Assembly: GCA_030424595.1 (NCBI GenBank)
Contig: JAUHWG010000013.1
Coordinates: 124,001-188,000, forward strand
Direction of reading: 5' to 3'
DNA: 64,000 nucleotides
Source: Polyangia bacterium
Lineage (GTDB): Bacteria; Myxococcota_A; Polyangia; Nannocystales; Nannocystaceae
Both the position numbers and the translations under genes were made by a program. This document shows positions 26,068 through 34,734 of this stretch, in pieces (the first letter of the stretch is position 1; the number at the start of each line of letters is the position of its first letter). The notes beneath the pieces were generated by a model. It had not been told where the DNA came from, searched no databases, and saw only the letters and a list, made by a program, of their open reading frames with translations.

Positions 26068-27048
26068 TCAGTCCTCGCCGTCGTCGACCAAGAACGAGAG
26101 GAAGCGCTGGCTTCGCTCGGGGACATGTCCCATTCCACAGCCTACCCGGACGTTGGAGCGGACCCCCTCGACCCGGGTCCCGCAGCCCGCGGTCCGGGCC
26201 CAGCGGGCGCCGGCTGGGGGCTTGGAGCGGACCACCCGGTCGCGGGTCAGCTCGGCGAGGCGCGGCGTCAGGATCCCCCGGTTTCGCAGCACGGTCCAGT
26301 CGTCATCGGGCTCTCGCGCCGGAAACGCGCTCTTCAGGAGGGTCGCGGGCGCAGCCTCGACGATCGCCATCCGCGGGACCAGGCCCTGCTCGATCACCAG
26401 CGAGAGCTCCTCTTGGAGCGACGCCCCCAGCGACCTCGCCTCGGCCGCGACCAACCCCTCGATCATCCCCGGCTCGACCGCCGCGACGACCAGCTCCCCG
26501 AGGCGATGGATCCGCTCGTCGATCCGCTCCTTCTTGTCATCTCCGCGAGAGGCCCGGCCGTCGTCCGTCAGCCGGCTCAGCCTCGCGTCATCGAGCGGCA
26601 CAGGCCGCACCCGCTTCGCCTTGCGATCGACGACGACCAACCACGGCTCGCCGCGGACCTCCTTGCCGGTCAACGCCTTGATCTCGTCGGTGGTCGCGCA
26701 GACGATCTCAAAGATCGCGAGGCGGGCGAGGTGCTCCTCCGCTCCGTAGTTGAAGAACTCGCCGAACGTGCGGCCCCGTCGGTAGCGGAGCTGCGGATCC
26801 TTGGGGATGACGAGATAGAGGCGCGGGCGAGCGATCGTCCCCGGGCTCAAGGTGGTCTTCACGGCCGCTCCCTCGGCAGCCGCTGGCTCAGGCTCGGCCT
26901 CGGCGGGCGCGGTGCTCATGGGCCCGCTCTGGCCCGCCTGCTCGCAGAGCTCTCCGTCCTCTTCGGCCAGCCCGAAGGCGGCGAGCCACGGCACCGACGC
27001 GCCGCCGATGCCCAAACCAAGACCCTTGAGGATGTTTCGCCGCTTCAT
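26068..27048 (-). CDS. Tat-exported protein with C-terminal Cys motif, candidate MNIO substrate
   Basis: Protein of 326 residues. The N-terminus MKRRNILKGLGLGIGGASV is a twin-arginine signal, and a Glu/Ala/Pro linker follows. The middle (about 70-260) is an unrecognised alpha/beta region with LYLVIPKDPQLRYRRGRTFG and EPWLVVVDRKAKRVRP. The tail has two cysteines (residues 289 and 304) in AGCGTR and VRVGCGMGHVPERSQRFL, a compact motif that looks conserved. As first gene of a tight operon with an MNIO enzyme and its partner, it could be modified on these cysteines before folded export by Tat. It is much larger than known MNIO precursor peptides, so it could also be an independent periplasmic enzyme. 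Confidence 0.7.
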   Translation of the reverse strand: MKRRNILKGLGLGIGGASVPWLAAFGLAEEDGELCEQAGQSGPMSTAPAEAEPEPAAAEGAAVKTTLSPGTIARPRLYLVIPKDPQLRYRRGRTFGEFFNYGAEEHLARLAIFEIVCATTDEIKALTGKEVRGEPWLVVVDRKAKRVRPVPLDDARLSRLTDDGRASRGDDKKERIDERIHRLGELVVAAVEPGMIEGLVAAEARSLGASLQEELSLVIEQGLVPRMAIVEAAPATLLKSAFPAREPDDDWTVLRNRGILTPRLAELTRDRVVRSKPPAGARWARTAGCGTRVEGVRSNVRVGCGMGHVPERSQRFLSFLVDDGED

Positions 27049-27193
27049 CTCGTTCTCGCCTCCGAGCGGCCGGGTTCACAGCCGCACGGAGACACATGAC
27101 AGCGTCGGTCACCGGAGGTTCCCGCGCGCGCGAAGAAATTCTCCTCTCCGCCAAAGCAGCCGCGCGCGACAGCTCGCCACCGCCCCGCCCCGC

Positions 27194-28726
27194 CTACGCC
27201 GGCAGCCAGTTGCCGTGAAAGCCGTAGGGGAGCAGCTCGCCGAGATCGATCTCGGCGATCGGACCCGCGTCCAGCCGGGCGGCGTCGAGGATGCAGAGGG
27301 TCGTCTCCGAGCTCTCTGGATCACCGTCGTAGATCATCGCCAAGAGCCAGCCCGCGTCCTCCTGGGACCGCTCGGGATCCGGGGCGAAGACCGGCTCGCC
27401 GCACAGGCGCCCCTCCCCGGGGGACCAGAGCGTCGACGACTCCGCAGGGTCCTTCGACGCCTCTGCGTTCGCGGTGTCGACCCGCAGCAGCGCGGTGAAG
27501 GGATAGGCTACGCCGGGCCCCTCGTTGGTCGCGCCATAGACATAGCGGCAGCCGTAACCGTCGCGCTCGGGGTGGACCCGGGGGAAGTCCATGCACCACG
27601 GCGAGAGCTTGGTCCCCGTCGCCTGCCCCCCCTGGACGTCCAGACGAAAGCGCCAGAGGAACTGTCCGTCATCGTCGAGCTCCGGCTCTAGCGGCCGGTC
27701 GGGGCCGCGATAGCCGAACTCTCGGCCGAACTCAAAGCGCTCAAAGCAGCAGGAGTCGAAGACCACCGCGATCGATCGCCCGTCCGGCCCGAGCAGGTCG
27801 TGGGCGCTGGCGTGGTGGATCGCGAAGAGCGGCTGGCCGAGGGAGACAGGCACCGCGGGGCCGCCCCCCTCCCGCGGGATCAGGTAGACCGTCGCCGCCC
27901 GCGAGCCGTCGACCATGGCGGCGCGTATCAGCGTGCCGAGGCCGACCTTCGCCCTGAGAAAGGCCCGCAGATCCGGGCGCATCGCCGCGGCGAAGACGAC
28001 GTAGTAGCGCTCGGTGATCGCGAAGTCGTGGATCACCGTAAAGCCCGGGATCGCCAGATCGCGGCGGCTGTAGGGGCGCCCCTCCGCGTCGATCTCGTAG
28101 AAGCTCAGCTTGGTCTCCTTCGGCCCCGGGCGCGGGCTCAGGCCGACCAAGCGCTCCCGCGGATGATCGATCCGAACGTGGGCGAGGAAGGGCGCCTCGA
28201 TCGACGAGCCGAACGACTCGGTCCCGAGGGTCTCCAGGGTCTCCGGGTCGAGCACGTGCGGCAGACCCCCCTCCCAGAGCGCGAGCAGACGCCCGCCCCA
28301 GGGGACGATCGCCGTATTGGCGACGTCCTTGCCGGTCGGCGCCCGCAGGTTCTCGAGAAAGCCGCCGCGCAGGAGGTTCGGCTCGGCGACCATCGTCCCG
28401 AGGCCGCGGTAGCGGATGAGCCCCTCGGAGGCCTCGATCCGGTAGGCCATCGTGTCGACGAAGCGGCCCTGATAGCGGACACCTCCGTCCTCGTCGAAGC
28501 GGAGCGCGCGGACAAAGCCGTGACCGTCGAAGGGGTGCATGATCCGGCCGCCGAGCTCCAGGAGCCCGGGGCCGTTGAGCAGATAGGTGCCGCCGCACAG
28601 CCCGTCGGGGATAGCTCCGCGGATCGCGGCCTCGGGGAGCTCCCGATCCTGATCCCAGGCGCGGGCCCGGATCACCGCGTTGTAGGCGGCGAGATCGTAG
28701 TGGCGCGATGGTCGGGGGCTCGGCAC
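27194..28726 (-). CDS. Carotenoid cleavage oxygenase
   Basis: Protein of 510 residues of the retinal-pigment-epithelium / carotenoid oxygenase family, which cleaves carotenoid or stilbene double bonds with a single Fe(II). The four iron ligands are visible: His183 (LAHVRID), His233 (VIHDFAIT), a His of FAIHHASAHD (304 or 305) and His504 (GFHGNWLP). The N-terminal LNGPGLLELGGRIMHPFDGH is also typical. It lies 51 bases downstream of an aldehyde dehydrogenase on the same strand, so the aldehyde (apocarotenal) formed could be oxidised to an acid by that enzyme. No carotenoid synthesis genes lie in the window. Confidence 0.92.
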   Translation of the reverse strand: MPSPRPSRHYDLAAYNAVIRARAWDQDRELPEAAIRGAIPDGLCGGTYLLNGPGLLELGGRIMHPFDGHGFVRALRFDEDGGVRYQGRFVDTMAYRIEASEGLIRYRGLGTMVAEPNLLRGGFLENLRAPTGKDVANTAIVPWGGRLLALWEGGLPHVLDPETLETLGTESFGSSIEAPFLAHVRIDHPRERLVGLSPRPGPKETKLSFYEIDAEGRPYSRRDLAIPGFTVIHDFAITERYYVVFAAAMRPDLRAFLRAKVGLGTLIRAAMVDGSRAATVYLIPREGGGPAVPVSLGQPLFAIHHASAHDLLGPDGRSIAVVFDSCCFERFEFGREFGYRGPDRPLEPELDDDGQFLWRFRLDVQGGQATGTKLSPWCMDFPRVHPERDGYGCRYVYGATNEGPGVAYPFTALLRVDTANAEASKDPAESSTLWSPGEGRLCGEPVFAPDPERSQEDAGWLLAMIYDGDPESSETTLCILDAARLDAGPIAEIDLGELLPYGFHGNWLPA

Positions 28727-28777
28727 GTCCCCAGACTGAGCGCCGCACAGGCGCCGGTCAAGCGGCCCGGGACCGCC

Positions 28778-30394
28778 TCATCGCCGCTCCCGCTTCCGAC
28801 CCCGCGCGAGGGCGTAGAGCGCCTTTGCGGCCCGTCCAGCGGCCCTCACCTTGGCGACGGGACCGCGGCTGTAGATCACGCGGATCGTCTCGCTGATGAG
28901 CGGCTCCGTAGCCGCGCGCACAGGATAGACAGCGATCCCCTTGCGCACCGGGATCCGATCCCGGACTACGGCCTTGGCGTTGCAGCAGGCGCGCAGCCCC
29001 TCGCGCCCGTTGATCTTGCCGACCCCCGAGATCTTGACGCCGCCGAAGGGCAGGTCCTGCATCATGTAGGCGAGGCCGTAGTCGTTGACCACGGCCATGC
29101 CCGTCTGGAGGCGCGCGGCGATCCGATCGGCGCGCCGACGGTCGCGGGTGAAGATGCTCGATCCGAGGCCGTAGGGGCAGTCGTTGGCGAGGGTGATCGC
29201 CTCCTCCTCATCCTGGACCCGGACGATCACCATCACCGGCCCGAACTGCTCCTCTTGGGTGATCCGCATCCTGTGATCGACGTCGACCAGGATCGTCGGC
29301 TCGTAGTAGGAGCCCTCGGGCAGCCCCTCGTTGCGCTTGCCCCCGGTCAGCAGGCGCGCGCCCTTGGCGACGGCGTCGTCGACCAGCCGCTGGATGATCT
29401 CGATCTGCCGCGGCATGGTCATCGCCCCGACGTCGAACTCGCCCCGCAGCGGCGGGCCCTGGCGCAGGGCCTCGACGCGGCCGCAGACCCGGGCGATGAA
29501 CTCGTCGTAGACGGAGTCGAAGACGTAGATCCGCTCGGCGCCGACGCACATCTGGCCGCAGGCGGTGAAGACCCCGAGCATCGCCGCGTCGGCGGCCTGA
29601 TCGAGCGACGCGTCGTCGCAGACGATCATCGGGTCCTTGCCGCCGAGCTCGAGGATCACAGGGGTCAAGCTCTCCGCTGCGGTCGCCATCACCCGCCGAC
29701 CGTTCTCCGGCGAGCCGGTGAAGAAGATGGTCTCGACGCCGGAGCGGATCAGCGCCTGACCGGTCTCGCCGTAGCCGGTGACGACCTGGACCAGCTCTGG
29801 ATCGTGGCCGCGCCCGCGCAGCACCTCGCGGATGAGCCCCAGGTAGCCGAGCGACGACCAGGTCGCCAGCTCCGAGACCTTGGTGACGACGGCGTTGCCG
29901 GCGAAGAGCGCGGGGATCAGCGGACAGAGGAGGTTGTGGAAGGGGAAGTTCCACGGCGCGATCACGCCGACCACGCCGAGCGGGCTGTACTCGACCCGTG
30001 CCGACTTGTGCAGGAGAAAGCCCGAACGTCGCGGCGAGGGCCGGAGATCCCGCTCGCCGCTGGCGATGGTGTAGCGGAGCTTCTCGCAGACCGGGAACAC
30101 CTCGCCCATCGCCGCGTCGACCGGAGTCTTGCCGGAGTCGCGACAGGCGGCCCGGGCGATCGACTCTTGGTCCGCGAGGATCCGCCGGAGGAGGTCGCGG
30201 AGCACCGCGCGGCGCTCGCGAAAGGAGGTCTCGCCCCAGGCGACCTGGGCCTGGCGCGCCCGGGCCACGGCCGCGTCGACCTCCTTCGGCCCCATGATCG
30301 CGACCTCGCCGAGGTGCTCGCCGGTGGCGGCGTCGCGGCAGAGGAGCACGGGCTCAGGACCATCACTTGGGGGCGGGGCGACAGGCATATCCAT
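28778..30394 (-). CDS. NAD(P)-dependent aldehyde dehydrogenase
   Basis: Protein of 538 residues from ATG 30394. It has the ALDH signatures: APWNFPFHNLLCPLIPAL (cofactor site), FTGSPENGR at about 225, the catalytic Glu249 in VILELGGKDP, the catalytic Cys283 in GQMCVGAER, and EEQFGPVMV. It oxidises an aldehyde to a carboxylic acid with NAD(P)+. A C-terminal extension of about 55 residues with a hydrophobic patch and Arg/Lys-rich end (ending RGRKRERR) is longer than in most members and may give membrane association. It is followed by the carotenoid oxygenase gene, suggesting an apocarotenal substrate. Confidence 0.92.
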   Translation of the reverse strand: MDMPVAPPPSDGPEPVLLCRDAATGEHLGEVAIMGPKEVDAAVARARQAQVAWGETSFRERRAVLRDLLRRILADQESIARAACRDSGKTPVDAAMGEVFPVCEKLRYTIASGERDLRPSPRRSGFLLHKSARVEYSPLGVVGVIAPWNFPFHNLLCPLIPALFAGNAVVTKVSELATWSSLGYLGLIREVLRGRGHDPELVQVVTGYGETGQALIRSGVETIFFTGSPENGRRVMATAAESLTPVILELGGKDPMIVCDDASLDQAADAAMLGVFTACGQMCVGAERIYVFDSVYDEFIARVCGRVEALRQGPPLRGEFDVGAMTMPRQIEIIQRLVDDAVAKGARLLTGGKRNEGLPEGSYYEPTILVDVDHRMRITQEEQFGPVMVIVRVQDEEEAITLANDCPYGLGSSIFTRDRRRADRIAARLQTGMAVVNDYGLAYMMQDLPFGGVKISGVGKINGREGLRACCNAKAVVRDRIPVRKGIAVYPVRAATEPLISETIRVIYSRGPVAKVRAAGRAAKALYALARGRKRERR

Positions 30395-30545
30395 GGCCGC
30401 GCCATGGTGCCGACCTACCCCCGCGGTGGCGAGCACAGCCGCCGCGCGCGGGCGTTCGGCTTGCGGCAGATCACAGCCCGATCCGCCGCAGCGCGCGAGC
30501 GAAGCGCGCGAAGCCGACGAAGCGCTCTATGTCGGCGAGCGAGCG

Positions 30546-31448
30546 CTAGCCGCCGCCGGCGAGCAGGGCCGCGCACTCGGGGCCGAGCACCTGGTCGGAG
30601 CTGTCGGTGTTCGCGATGCTCCCCTCGGCGTCCTGCATCGGACAGCGAGGCTCGGCGCAGTGGGCCAGGCCGAGGCTGTGACCGATCTCGTGGATCGCCG
30701 TGTTGGTCACCCGGAAGGCGACGTGCTCTCGCCCCTTCGCCTTCTTCTTCAGGCGGTGGCTGGAGATCACGGCGCCCTGCCCCGGCGAGAACGCGAGGCC
30801 GAAGATCCCCCAGTCCTTGTGGCGTCCCTTCGTCGTCGAGATGTCCACGGAGGTCAGGCCGAGGTAGCGGACCTCCGGGTGCTCGCGGTCCTCACGGGCC
30901 GCCTCGCTCAGGAGATCGATCAGCGTGTCCGCGCGGTAGCGCCGACGCGGCGGGTAGTAGGCGGACTTCGGCAGGTCCCAGGTCGGCCCCCGGCGGACCT
31001 CGATCGGCAGCGACTCCCGCAGCCCCGCCTCGACCGCGTCGCGGAGATCCTCGGCGAAGGAGCCAATCACGATCGTGACGACGAGGGGCTTGTCTGGGGT
31101 CTCTGCCGCCTCGTCCGCGGGCGCAGCCCCGTCCTCCGCAGGTGGGGTCGCCGCGGGGGGCTGGGCCGCCGCCGGCCCCTCCTCAGCCCCCATGGAGGCC
31201 TCTCCCGCGGCGACGCCCGAGGCGACCCCGAGCTCCGCCGCGACGCCCCCCTCCGCCGGCCGCGACGGGGTCTCGCCACCACGACCGCAGCCAAGCGACC
31301 CCAGGAGCGCCGCGACCAGCCCCACCGTCGAGGTCAGGAGCGCGACCCTTCGCCGAGCTCCGCGGCGTCGAGGGCACGCCCCAGGAGGGCCCCCTACCCC
31401 TTTTTTGCGGCCGCCTCCGCGGCGGATCGCTTGACGGCGCGCGTGCAC
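30546..31448 (-). CDS. Archaemetzincin-like metalloprotease lipoprotein
   Basis: Putative zinc protease of about 300 residues. The signature HEIGHSLGLAHC is followed by EPRCPMQDAEGSI, giving the HExxHxxGxxH zinc site plus the CxxxxCxM arrangement typical of archaemetzincins. An Arg-rich N-terminus precedes a hydrophobic core (VGLVAALLGSLGC) with lipobox SLGC, so it is probably lipid-anchored. An Ala/Pro/Glu linker follows. No ATG lies near the signal; GTG at 31448 is proposed, and the open frame upstream would overlap the divergent gene. Archaemetzincins are mainly archaeal and animal proteins with few bacterial examples, and their natural substrates are unknown. Confidence 0.75.
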   Translation of the reverse strand: MHARRQAIRRGGGRKKGVGGPPGACPRRRGARRRVALLTSTVGLVAALLGSLGCGRGGETPSRPAEGGVAAELGVASGVAAGEASMGAEEGPAAAQPPAATPPAEDGAAPADEAAETPDKPLVVTIVIGSFAEDLRDAVEAGLRESLPIEVRRGPTWDLPKSAYYPPRRRYRADTLIDLLSEAAREDREHPEVRYLGLTSVDISTTKGRHKDWGIFGLAFSPGQGAVISSHRLKKKAKGREHVAFRVTNTAIHEIGHSLGLAHCAEPRCPMQDAEGSIANTDSSDQVLGPECAALLAGGG

Positions 31449-31464
31449 CCCGAGAACATCGACG

Positions 31465-32358
31465 ATGATGGCGGCCAAGTCGACCCCAAAGCAGCGATCC
31501 GACGGACGGTCGATGCCATCTCTCGCCGAGAGCGCGATCCATCTGGTCCGCGGCACCCGGCGAAAGCCCGGCCTGCGCGGGAGCGCGACCATCCCCAAGA
31601 TCGAGGCCTATGCGACCGTCGGGCCGGCGCCGCAGCGCCTCGCCGCCTTCCGCGACGTCTGCGGGATCGACCCCGGCGACGAGCTCCCGCTCACCTGGCC
31701 CTACGCGCTGGTCACCCCCTTGCACATCCAGCTGGTGTGCAGCCGCGCCTTCCCCTTCTCCGCGCTCGGGCTCGTCCATGTCCGCGAGGTCATCCGCCAG
31801 ACCCGAGCGATCGCCGCCGACGCGGAGCTCTCCTTTCATTGCCGGATCGAGGGTCATCGCCCGCATCGCCGGGGGATCGAGTTCGACCTCATCACCGAGG
31901 TCACGCTCGGCGTCGGCATGCCGGTGGTCTGGCGGAGCACGACCACCGCCCTGGTGCGCACACGCGCCCGCGACGACGCTCCGCGCACGGCGACGACCAC
32001 GATCAGCGCTCCCCCGCCCAAGGGCGAGCGCTGGCGGATCTCCGAGAACACAGGGCGCCGCTACGCCCGGGTGTCGCGCAACTTCGATCCGATCCACCTC
32101 CACACCCTGACCTCGCGCTGGTTCGGCTTTCAGCGGCCGATCATCCACGGGATGTGGACGGTCGCCCGCTCCGTCGCCGCCCTCGGAGCCGCGGCCTCGT
32201 CCCCGCCCGTCGAGCTCGACGTCCGCTTTCGGTCGCCGCTCTTCATCCCGAGCGAGGTCGTCCTCAGCGCCCAGGGAGCCGCCGAGCGCCGCACCTTCGC
32301 CGTCCATCCTGCCCTCGGCGGCCGCCCCCACATCGAGGGCGAACTCCGTCGTCTCTAG
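31465..32358 (+). CDS. MaoC-like hot-dog-fold dehydratase
   Basis: Protein of 297 residues from ATG 31465 (an inner ATG at 31513 is possible). The C-terminal half has the MaoC hydratase signature NFDPIHLHTLTSRWFGFQRP followed by IIHGMWTVARSVAAL, with the catalytic Asp/His pair. The N-terminal half looks like a degenerate hot-dog repeat, as in double hot-dog enzymes. Such proteins hydrate or dehydrate enoyl-CoA or enoyl-ACP. The gene is divergent from the archaemetzincin-like gene with only 16 bases between the proposed starts. Its TAG stop forms the first bases of a partial dispersed-repeat copy. Confidence 0.8.
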   Translation: MMAAKSTPKQRSDGRSMPSLAESAIHLVRGTRRKPGLRGSATIPKIEAYATVGPAPQRLAAFRDVCGIDPGDELPLTWPYALVTPLHIQLVCSRAFPFSALGLVHVREVIRQTRAIAADAELSFHCRIEGHRPHRRGIEFDLITEVTLGVGMPVVWRSTTTALVRTRARDDAPRTATTTISAPPPKGERWRISENTGRRYARVSRNFDPIHLHTLTSRWFGFQRPIIHGMWTVARSVAALGAAASSPPVELDVRFRSPLFIPSEVVLSAQGAAERRTFAVHPALGGRPHIEGELRRL

Positions 32359-32386
32359 CGGCGCTTGGCGAGAGTCTCGCGCGCGC
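32356..32386 (-). repeat. Stop-codon-anchored dispersed repeat, partial copy E
   Basis: TAG-CGGCGCTTGGCGAGAGTCTCGCGCGC matches the terminal inverted repeat of the family (reverse complement of the right end of copy D, GCGCGCGAGACTCTCGCCACGGGC). It begins with the stop codon of the MaoC-like gene and is joined directly to an alcohol dehydrogenase remnant. The rest of the element is missing. Confidence 0.6.
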
Positions 32387-32536
32387 ACCAGAGTTGCGCA
32401 GCGCGTTGTAGGCGGTGATCCCCGCGCAGGGGAGCGGAACGGCGTCGACAAAGTCGAGGTCGCCGGGCATCCGCGCGACGGCCTCCCAGAGAGAGATCAT
32501 GTACTCGCCGTAGCCACCATCGAGGCTGACGCCGGT
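32384..32536 (-). pseudogene. Zinc-type alcohol dehydrogenase fragment
   Basis: The minus-strand frame reads NTGVSLDGGYGEYMISLWEA, then VARMPGDLDFVDAVPLPCAG and ITAYNALRNSGA. This is the conserved linker between the catalytic and Rossmann domains of zinc-dependent alcohol dehydrogenases. About 50 of some 340 residues remain. It begins abruptly after the partial dispersed repeat E and ends before the next gene, so it is a relic. Confidence 0.7.
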
Positions 32537-32587
32537 GTTCTTTGTTCTTGCCCTTCTTGCAGTTGATGAAGCGCCCCCGTCGCGCTC

Positions 32588-33805
32588 ATGTATGCTCACC
32601 GAGTGTTCGTTCCTTGGCTCCTCGGAGGGGCGCTCTGGGCCCTCTCCCCGCAGCCGCCGGCGACCCGCGCCGTGAGCTCGACGGAGGGGCTCTCGGTGGT
32701 CTGGCAGGCGGAGGGTCCCTGCGCGAGCGCCGAGCAGCTCCGGGCGAACCTCGCGAGGATCTTGCCGCACTCCGCGGGAGAGGCCCCGCGCGGGACGTTG
32801 CACGCGCGGCTCGTGCCGCTGGACGACGAGGTCGAGCTCGATCGCTGGTCGATGGAGATCACCGTGACCTCGGCGGCGGGCTCATGGCGGCGGCGGATCG
32901 ACGATCAACGCTGCGCGGACATGGTCGCGGTCGCGACCTTCATCGCGGCGATCGCCCTGAACCCGTTGGACGCGGGCCAAAGCCTCGCCATCCGAGCGCC
33001 GCGAGGCCGGCCGCAGGTCGAGGGCGCCGCCGCGGACGACGGTGTCGCGGCGACCTCGCCCGTCGTCGAGGTTGGCGTAGCCCACACAGACGCCAGCGCT
33101 GCCCGACCCGCGGCGAGCGGAGCGGCCTCGCCGGCGGCGGAGGCTCCAGAGTCGTCGGAGGTGCGCGCGGCTCCGGCCGCGGACCGTCGCGAACGAGCGG
33201 GGCGGCGCCCCACGGGAGGGCTAGGAGAGTCTGGCCAGGGCTTGGCGTTGGCGAGCGAGAGTACCTCAAAAGCCCCGCGAGGAGGCTCCTTCGGCGCCTC
33301 CGCGCGGGTCGCGACGCACGGGTCGCTCGGGCCCTTGCCCGGGATCGGGGCGCTCCTGCTCGGCGGGCTCGGCCTCACGATCGATCACCGCGCGCTCGTC
33401 GAGCTGGCGGCGATACACCGCTTCGAGGCGAGGTCGACCGCCGTCGTCGCCCCCGGGGTCACGCTCTCGTCGAGGATGAGCGGCGGCCGGCTGAGCGGGT
33501 GTTGGACCCCACGCTTCGCCGCGATCGAGCTGCCGCTGTGCGCGGGGCTCGAGCTCGCCGCGTTGCGGGTCGAGGCGTTGGGGCTCCTCCGCTCGACCCC
33601 GTCGACCCGAGCGCAGGCGTCCGGGCTCGCCGGGGCTCGCCTGCTCTGGCGGCCTGCGCCATGGGTCGGCGTCGGCCTCGACGTCGGCGCGTCGGTGATG
33701 TTCGGGCGGCACAGCTATCGCCTGGACGAGCTACCCGAGACGGTCATCACGACCGCCCTGCTCGGCGGCCACGTCGGGTTGAGCCTGGAGCTTCGCGCGC
33801 TGTGA
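32588..33805 (+). CDS. Exported protein of unknown function
   Basis: Protein of 405 residues. The N-terminus MYAHRVFVPWLLGGALWALS is a signal peptide. The first 110 mature residues, with EGPCASAEQLRANLARIL and RCADMVAVATFIAAIALN, resemble a small periplasmic domain often seen in myxobacteria next to ECF sigma genes. An Ala/Pro/Glu linker (about 135-215) follows. The C-terminal 180 residues alternate glycine, aromatic and small residues (VGVGLDVGASVMFGRHSY, GLSLELRAL), like an outer-membrane barrel. No named family recognised. It is convergent with the HTTM-like gene. Confidence 0.6.
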   Translation: MYAHRVFVPWLLGGALWALSPQPPATRAVSSTEGLSVVWQAEGPCASAEQLRANLARILPHSAGEAPRGTLHARLVPLDDEVELDRWSMEITVTSAAGSWRRRIDDQRCADMVAVATFIAAIALNPLDAGQSLAIRAPRGRPQVEGAAADDGVAATSPVVEVGVAHTDASAARPAASGAASPAAEAPESSEVRAAPAADRRERAGRRPTGGLGESGQGLALASESTSKAPRGGSFGASARVATHGSLGPLPGIGALLLGGLGLTIDHRALVELAAIHRFEARSTAVVAPGVTLSSRMSGGRLSGCWTPRFAAIELPLCAGLELAALRVEALGLLRSTPSTRAQASGLAGARLLWRPAPWVGVGLDVGASVMFGRHSYRLDELPETVITTALLGGHVGLSLELRAL

Positions 33806-33846
33806 TCACGAGATCTGCCCGGGGCGCTCGCGAACGACTCTGGCGC

Positions 33847-34734
33847 TCACTCGTCCCTGACGGCGGTCGGGGTGTGACAGACCTGAGCCGCGGGTCCGCC
33901 GAGGAGTCGGTCGATCGTCGCCGCGACAGCGTCAGGATCGGCGTAGGCGAGGTAGAGGAGGACCATCAACGCCGAGAACACGCAGACTGGCAGGGTCAGG
34001 AAGAGCGCGGCGTGGAAGAGCACGCCGAGGGGCACGAGCAGGCGACGCGCCGACCGCCACCACAGGCCGATCCCCAGCGCCGCTTCGACGGCGATGACGG
34101 CCCAGGCGGCGACGACAAAGGCTGCGCTGAGCGCTGCGCTGGTCGGCAGATCCGAGCCGGTGTAGTGGTGCATCACGATCCGCTCGAGGCGAGCGCCGCT
34201 CAGGTGATCCGGTGAGAGCTTGTCGACGACGCTCCAGAGGTAGACCGCGCTGACCTGGAGGGCGATGAGGCGTTGAGCCCAGAGGGCCCCCCGCTCCTGC
34301 GGTGGCGGCAGACCGGCGGCGGCGGCCCGGCGCAGGGCGAGCCAACGATCGAGGCTGAGGGAGCGACCCGAGGGCGCCGCGACCATCAGCGCGGTCACGG
34401 CGGTCAAGAGCGCCTGATGGTGATAGGCGAAGAAGCCCCGGCTGCCGCCGACCCGAGCGTCGACGTAGAGGTCGACGAGAACAGCGGCCGTCGTCGCCGT
34501 CGCGATCGGGGTCCACAGGCCGACGAACATCAGCGCGCTGGCGCCGTAGAAGACGATCGTCCGGGCTCGCGCGCCGACGTCGGCGACCGCTGTCAGGTGG
34601 ATCGAGTCGCCGATGCAGGACCAGAGCAGGAGCGCGAGGCCGATCCGGATCAGCGCCGCGGGACGCGTCGAGCCCTGGGCGTCGATCGCCCAGGTGACAG
34701 CGCGGCGCAGGCCGGTAATGATCGTCTGGCTAAT
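33847..34734 (-). CDS. HTTM-like multi-pass membrane protein, module 1
   Basis: Multi-pass membrane protein of about 295 residues resembling the HTTM family related to vitamin-K-dependent gamma-carboxylase. Visible are QRLIALQVSAVYLWSVVDKL, YTGSDLP and FVVAAWAVIAVEAALGIGLW with basic loops. ATG at 34530 would start inside a membrane region, while protein-like sequence (RPAALIRIGLALLLWSCIG) continues in frame upstream. No ATG, GTG or TTG occurs there; ATT at 34732-34734 overlaps the previous stop, and ATC or CTG codons follow. The true start is therefore uncertain between 34734 and 34530. It follows a single-span protein in a pair repeated at 42334-43673. Confidence 0.6.
   Translation of the reverse strand: MSQTIITGLRRAVTWAIDAQGSTRPAALIRIGLALLLWSCIGDSIHLTAVADVGARARTIVFYGASALMFVGLWTPIATATTAAVLVDLYVDARVGGSRGFFAYHHQALLTAVTALMVAAPSGRSLSLDRWLALRRAAAAGLPPPQERGALWAQRLIALQVSAVYLWSVVDKLSPDHLSGARLERIVMHHYTGSDLPTSAALSAAFVVAAWAVIAVEAALGIGLWWRSARRLLVPLGVLFHAALFLTLPVCVFSALMVLLYLAYADPDAVAATIDRLLGGPAAQVCHTPTAVRDE

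Noticed and set aside
27800..31078. Open frame of more than 1000 codons antisense to carotenoid oxygenase and aldehyde dehydrogenase
   Set aside because: No recognisable domain; the opposite strand carries two unmistakable enzymes over the same bases.
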